Source: Burkholderiales bacterium
GTDB lineage: Bacteria; Pseudomonadota; Gammaproteobacteria; Burkholderiales; SG8-39
Direction of reading: 5' to 3'
DNA length: 64,000 nucleotides
Assembly: GCA_026417035.1 (NCBI GenBank)
Contig: JAOAEA010000005.1
Location: 41,622 to 105,621 of the forward strand
In this document: positions 61,009 to 64,000 of the stretch, piece after piece
Position numbering within the stretch: the first letter of the stretch is position 1
How the letters are laid out: every line of letters starts with the position of its first letter
The notes under the pieces: model-generated
What the model was told of the DNA's origin: nothing
Databases searched by the model: none
What the model saw: the letters and a program-made list of their open reading frames with translations, nothing else
Translations under genes and position numbers: made by a program

Positions 61009-64000
61009 TCAGGTCTCGCCGAGCACCGAGCTCACCGCCTGCTCGTCGCGCTTCGCGTCGACGTCCTCGGGCTCGGCCCACTCGACTTCTTCGTCTTCTT
61101 CGGCCCGGCCGAGCACCGGCAGCGGGTCGAGGTGCCGCCACGCGGGCGCCGAGGCGAGCAGGCTCGCGATCAGGCCGCCGGCCCGCGCCGCCCACCACAC
61201 CGCCCCGACCGAAAGCGCGAGGCCGGTGATCTTCACCGAGTTGAGCACCACGGTGATCTCCTCGCCCGCGTCCTCGGGGATTTCCCCTCGCCCGGCAGGC
61301 ACTTGCAGCCGCAATTCTGCCTCAACCGCGGGCTCCGGGGCCCGTTCATTTTGCTCACGGCCCGGCCCGCCGAGCTCTTCCTCGCGGACTTTGTCCGCAT
61401 CGGTGACGCCGCGGACCACCAGGGTCACCGTGCCGGTGGCCGTCCGGCCGTCGAGGGTGCGGACCTCGTACATGAACGTGTCGGTGCCCGCGAAGCCCGG
61501 CACCGGCGTGTAGACGAAGGCGCCGTTGGTGTCGAGCGAGAGCGCCCCGTTCGCCGGCATCTGCGTGACCCGGATCGAAACGCTCTTCAGGTCGAAGCCG
61601 CGGTCGTTCGCGAGCACGCCCGCCGTCGCGGCGACGCTCAGCTGCCCGCCGGCCTTGGTCTCGTAGCTGTCGTCCTGCGCCACGATGCGGGGCTGCTCGG
61701 CCTTCTTCTCGACGGGCTTCGCCTGCTCGTCGCCCGGCTGGTCCGCCGAGGGCGGCACGGTCGGGCGCCGGATGAAGTTGACCGCGGCCGGGTCGACGAG
61801 CGGCGTCCCCGCGTCCGACGGCCCGCCGGCGAAGGCCAGATCGCCGAGCGGCGGGAGGGGATCCACCCCACCGCCACCGCCCGATCCGGGGATGGCGCCG
61901 CCCGCGTAGAACACGGTCGCCGCGCGCGGACCGTCCACCAGCGAGCCGTCGGTGACGCTCACGAGGAACGACGGGGTGCCGCTCCCCGAGGCGACGAATT
62001 GCACGAGACCCGCCGCGATTTCGGCTTGCGTGAACGAAGTCACCGGCGTGCCCGGCGCCGAGGCGAACTGGAAGTAGCCGTTCTGCATCTGGCTCACGGT
62101 GTAGAGGAGCGTGGACCAGGCGTTGTCGACGTCGGTGGCGCCGAGGTTCGACGTGCCGATGGTGACCGTCGCGCCGCCGGTGACCGTGAGGGTGGTGTTC
62201 ACGAGCTGCGGCGCGTCGTTCACCGGGTTCACGGTGATGGTCACCGTCGCGACGTTCGAGCTCGCGAGCCCGTCGCTCACCCGGTAGGTGAACGTGTCGG
62301 TGCCGAAGAAGTCCTGGCCCGGGCGGTAAACGAGCGAGCCGTCGGCGGCGAGCGTCAGCGTGCCGTGCGACGGCCCGGCCACGAGGACGGCCGCGAGCGG
62401 GTCGCCGTCCGCGTCCGAATCGTTCGCGAGCAGGCCCGCTCCGGCGCCCACGGTGAGCACGTTGTCCTCGTCCACCACATAGGTCTCGTTCGCCGCCGTC
62501 GGCGCCGTGTTCGCAACGGTGATCGTGACCGTCGCGGTGCTCGAGCTCACGCCGTCGGAGGCGGCGTAGGTGAACGTGTCCACGCCCGCGAAGCCCGCAT
62601 TCGGGACGTAGGTGAAGCTGCCGTCGGCGTTGAGCGTCAGCGTCCCGTTCGTCGTCGTCGAGACGATGCCCGCCGTGAGCGGATCGAGCTCGGGATCCGT
62701 GTCGTTGGCGAGCACGCCCGCGCCGGCCGGCACGGTCAGGGCCTGGTTGCGCGTCGTGCCATAGGCGTCGGCGACCGCGTTTGGCGTCGAATTCACCTGC
62801 AGCGAGCCGATGACGCTCGTCGAATTGCCGGCAGGATCGGTGATCGTGACCGTGACCGGGTAAGTGCCCGGCGGCAGCGGCGCGACGGTGTCGTCGGGTA
62901 GGGTCCAGGTGCCGTCGCCGTTGTTGGTCGCGACGTAGGTGTTGCCGTTCACCGTCACGGTGACGACCGCGCTCGGATCGTTGACCGTGCCGGTGACCGG
63001 CGGCGTCGGGTCGGTCGTGACGACCGGGTTCACGGTGCCCGTCGGGGCTGTCGTGTCCACCGTCACCGTGTAGCCGCCCGAGGCCGGGCTCGTGTTGCCG
63101 GCCGCATCGGTGGCGGTCGCGGTGATCACGTAGGTGCCGTCGGCGAGCGGCGTGCCGCTGTAGTCGAAGCTCCAGTTGCCGGCGCCGTTGGCGAGCGTGG
63201 TGCCCACCGGGTTGCCGTCCACGTACACCGTCACCGTGCTGCCCGCTTCGGCCGTGCCGCCGATCACCAGCGTGTTGTCCGAGGTCACGCCGTCGCCGGG
63301 CGTGCCGGTGTCGGTGCTGATCGCGGTCACCGCGGGCGCCGCCGGCGCCACGGTGTCGATGGTGACGGCGAGGGCCGCAGACGCCGGGCCGGTGTTGCCA
63401 GCGGCATCGGTGGCGGTGGCGCTGATCGAGTGCACACCGTCGGCGAGCACCGGCGCGGTGAAGCTCCAGTTGCCGGCGCCGTCGGCGAGCGTCGTGCCCA
63501 GCAGCAGCGCGCCGTCGTAGATCGACACGGTGCTGCCCGCTTCGGCCGTGCCCACGAAGGTGGGCGTGTTGTCCGCAGTGACGTTGTCGCTGCTCGAGCT
63601 GCCGGTGTCGGAGGCCGCGGTGAGGTCGGGCACGCTCGGGGCGGCCGGGGCGATCGTGTCGATCACCAGCGCCTCGTTGTCGGCGAGGTTCTGGCCCCCG
63701 GGGATCGTGTTGTCGACCATCGCGTTGCCCGCGAGGTCGCGCACGTCGACGATCGTGAAGCTCGTGACGTTGAGGTCGGGGCTGTTGTCGCCCGCGCCCA
63801 CGGTGTAGGTGCCGGTGAGCGTCGTGCCGTTCGCCGCCGCGGTCAGGGTGATGACGTCGCCGGTGTCCAGGGTGACGCTGATCTGCGAGCCGGCGAGGAC
63901 CGCTTCGCTCATCGTGGCGGTGATGTTGATCGCCGCGCCGATGCCGTACGTGCCGGCCGCCGTGGTCGAGCTCAAGCTCGCGAGCGTGGGCGGGGTGCTG
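61009..64000 (-). CDS. Giant Ig/cadherin-repeat surface protein, C-terminal part (5' end beyond window)
   Basis: The frame is open from the stop at 61009-61011 through the right edge (about 997 codons seen), so the N terminus is missing. Two nearly identical bacterial Ig repeats ('TAEAGSTVSIYDGALLLGTT', 'TAEAGSTVTVYVDGNPVGTT') cover about 63040-63640, a third variant lies near 62800-63040, then cadherin-like/VCBS-type repeats ('AGAGVLANDTDPELDPLTAG', 'GTFTY'-type 'GTDTFTYRVSDG') at about 62220-62775, a degenerate one to 61890 and one more at 61400-61690. The C terminus has a single hydrophobic helix ('LALSVGAVWWAARAGGLIASL') at about 61138-61236 and a 42-residue acidic tail. An adhesion role and membrane anchoring are inferred. 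Confidence 0.88.
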   Translation of the reverse strand, partial: STPPTLASLSSTTAAGTYGIGAAINITATMSEAVLAGSQISVTLDTGDVITLTAAANGTTLTGTYTVGAGDNSPDLNVTSFTIVDVRDLAGNAMVDNTIPGGQNLADNEALVIDTIAPAAPSVPDLTAASDTGSSSSDNVTADNTPTFVGTAEAGSTVSIYDGALLLGTTLADGAGNWSFTAPVLADGVHSISATATDAAGNTGPASAALAVTIDTVAPAAPAVTAISTDTGTPGDGVTSDNTLVIGGTAEAGSTVTVYVDGNPVGTTLANGAGNWSFDYSGTPLADGTYVITATATDAAGNTSPASGGYTVTVDTTAPTGTVNPVVTTDPTPPVTGTVNDPSAVVTVTVNGNTYVATNNGDGTWTLPDDTVAPLPPGTYPVTVTITDPAGNSTSVIGSLQVNSTPNAVADAYGTTRNQALTVPAGAGVLANDTDPELDPLTAGIVSTTTNGTLTLNADGSFTYVPNAGFAGVDTFTYAASDGVSSSTATVTITVANTAPTAANETYVVDEDNVLTVGAGAGLLANDSDADGDPLAAVLVAGPSHGTLTLAADGSLVYRPGQDFFGTDTFTYRVSDGLASSNVATVTITVNPVNDAPQLVNTTLTVTGGATVTIGTSNLGATDVDNAWSTLLYTVSQMQNGYFQFASAPGTPVTSFTQAEIAAGLVQFVASGSGTPSFLVSVTDGSLVDGPRAATVFYAGGAIPGSGGGGGVDPLPPLGDLAFAGGPSDAGTPLVDPAAVNFIRRPTVPPSADQPGDEQAKPVEKKAEQPRIVAQDDSYETKAGGQLSVAATAGVLANDRGFDLKSVSIRVTQMPANGALSLDTNGAFVYTPVPGFAGTDTFMYEVRTLDGRTATGTVTLVVRGVTDADKVREEELGGPGREQNERAPEPAVEAELRLQVPAGRGEIPEDAGEEITVVLNSVKITGLALSVGAVWWAARAGGLIASLLASAPAWRHLDPLPVLGRAEEDEEVEWAEPEDVDAKRDEQAVSSVLGET

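Overview
The window is a gapless 64 kb stretch of very GC-rich, densely coding chromosome from a betaproteobacterium, most likely an uncultured Burkholderiales or Rhodocyclales-like lineage. The evidence is gene order and gene content. The blocks rph-rdgB-hemW, PP2C/kinase, yicC-gmk-rpoZ-spoT, ruvCAB, ybgC-tolQRAB-pal-cpoB and an IscR-led SUF operon are all laid out as in that class. No phage, integron, plasmid or rRNA genes and no CRISPR array were seen. There is one tRNA, tRNA-Lys(TTT).

Region by region. 1-12.2 kb is housekeeping: a partial DUF1631 protein, a type II HAD dehalogenase, hemW, rdgB, rph and a PP2C/Ser-Thr kinase pair on the minus strand, then the divergent yicC-gmk-rpoZ-spoT on the plus strand. 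12.2-25 kb is catabolic: a bactofilin, an enol-lactonase-like hydrolase, then a MarR-controlled aromatic acyl-CoA cluster (dienelactone hydrolase, acyl-CoA dehydrogenase, aryl-CoA ligase). Facing it are malonyl-CoA decarboxylase, a frameshifted flavin reductase and a fused salicylyl-CoA/2-aminobenzoyl-CoA hydroxylase-reductase. A GlcD-like oxidase follows. 25.1-32.4 kb is a complete SUF Fe-S operon: iscR, an A-type carrier, sufBCDS, sufU, nfu and a Rieske ferredoxin. Two IscR-like boxes lie in its promoter. 32.4-39.4 kb holds transporters, two unrecognised proteins, tRNA-Lys, a YeeE/YedE sulfur transporter, a GNAT enzyme and queC. 39.4-48.4 kb is the Tol-Pal cluster, ruvB-ruvA-ruvC interrupted by a four-helix-bundle (S23-type) gene, and yebC. 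48.4-59.2 kb holds a HerA-like ATPase, a DMT permease, an SDR, and a sugar-acid catabolic operon (sugar kinase, RraA-like, KDPG-type aldolase, 2-hydroxyacid dehydrogenase, TRAP transporter) diverging from a GntR/FadR regulator. 59.4-64 kb holds a diguanylate cyclase downstream of a giant Ig/cadherin-repeat surface protein that runs off the right edge.

The least explained structure is the intergenic repeat content. (i) Two short inverted-repeat elements of one family sit immediately after stop codons, each flanked by a short direct repeat (4488-4586 and 49915-50055). (ii) Several kinds of degenerate tandem oligomer tracts (GGATTCGG-like, ACGCAGAGG-like, CGCGAAGGCACGAAG-like) fill many gene borders, often as inverted pairs. 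They abut start codons directly, leaving gmk, ruvB and ruvC without a recognisable ribosome binding site. They also flank the S23-type gene inside the ruv operon. These, the frameshifted flavin reductase, the duplicated mcd tail, the SDR with a substituted YxxxK motif and the adhesin/diguanylate cyclase pair are the main points to follow up. All functional calls rest on sequence reading alone; no database search was run.
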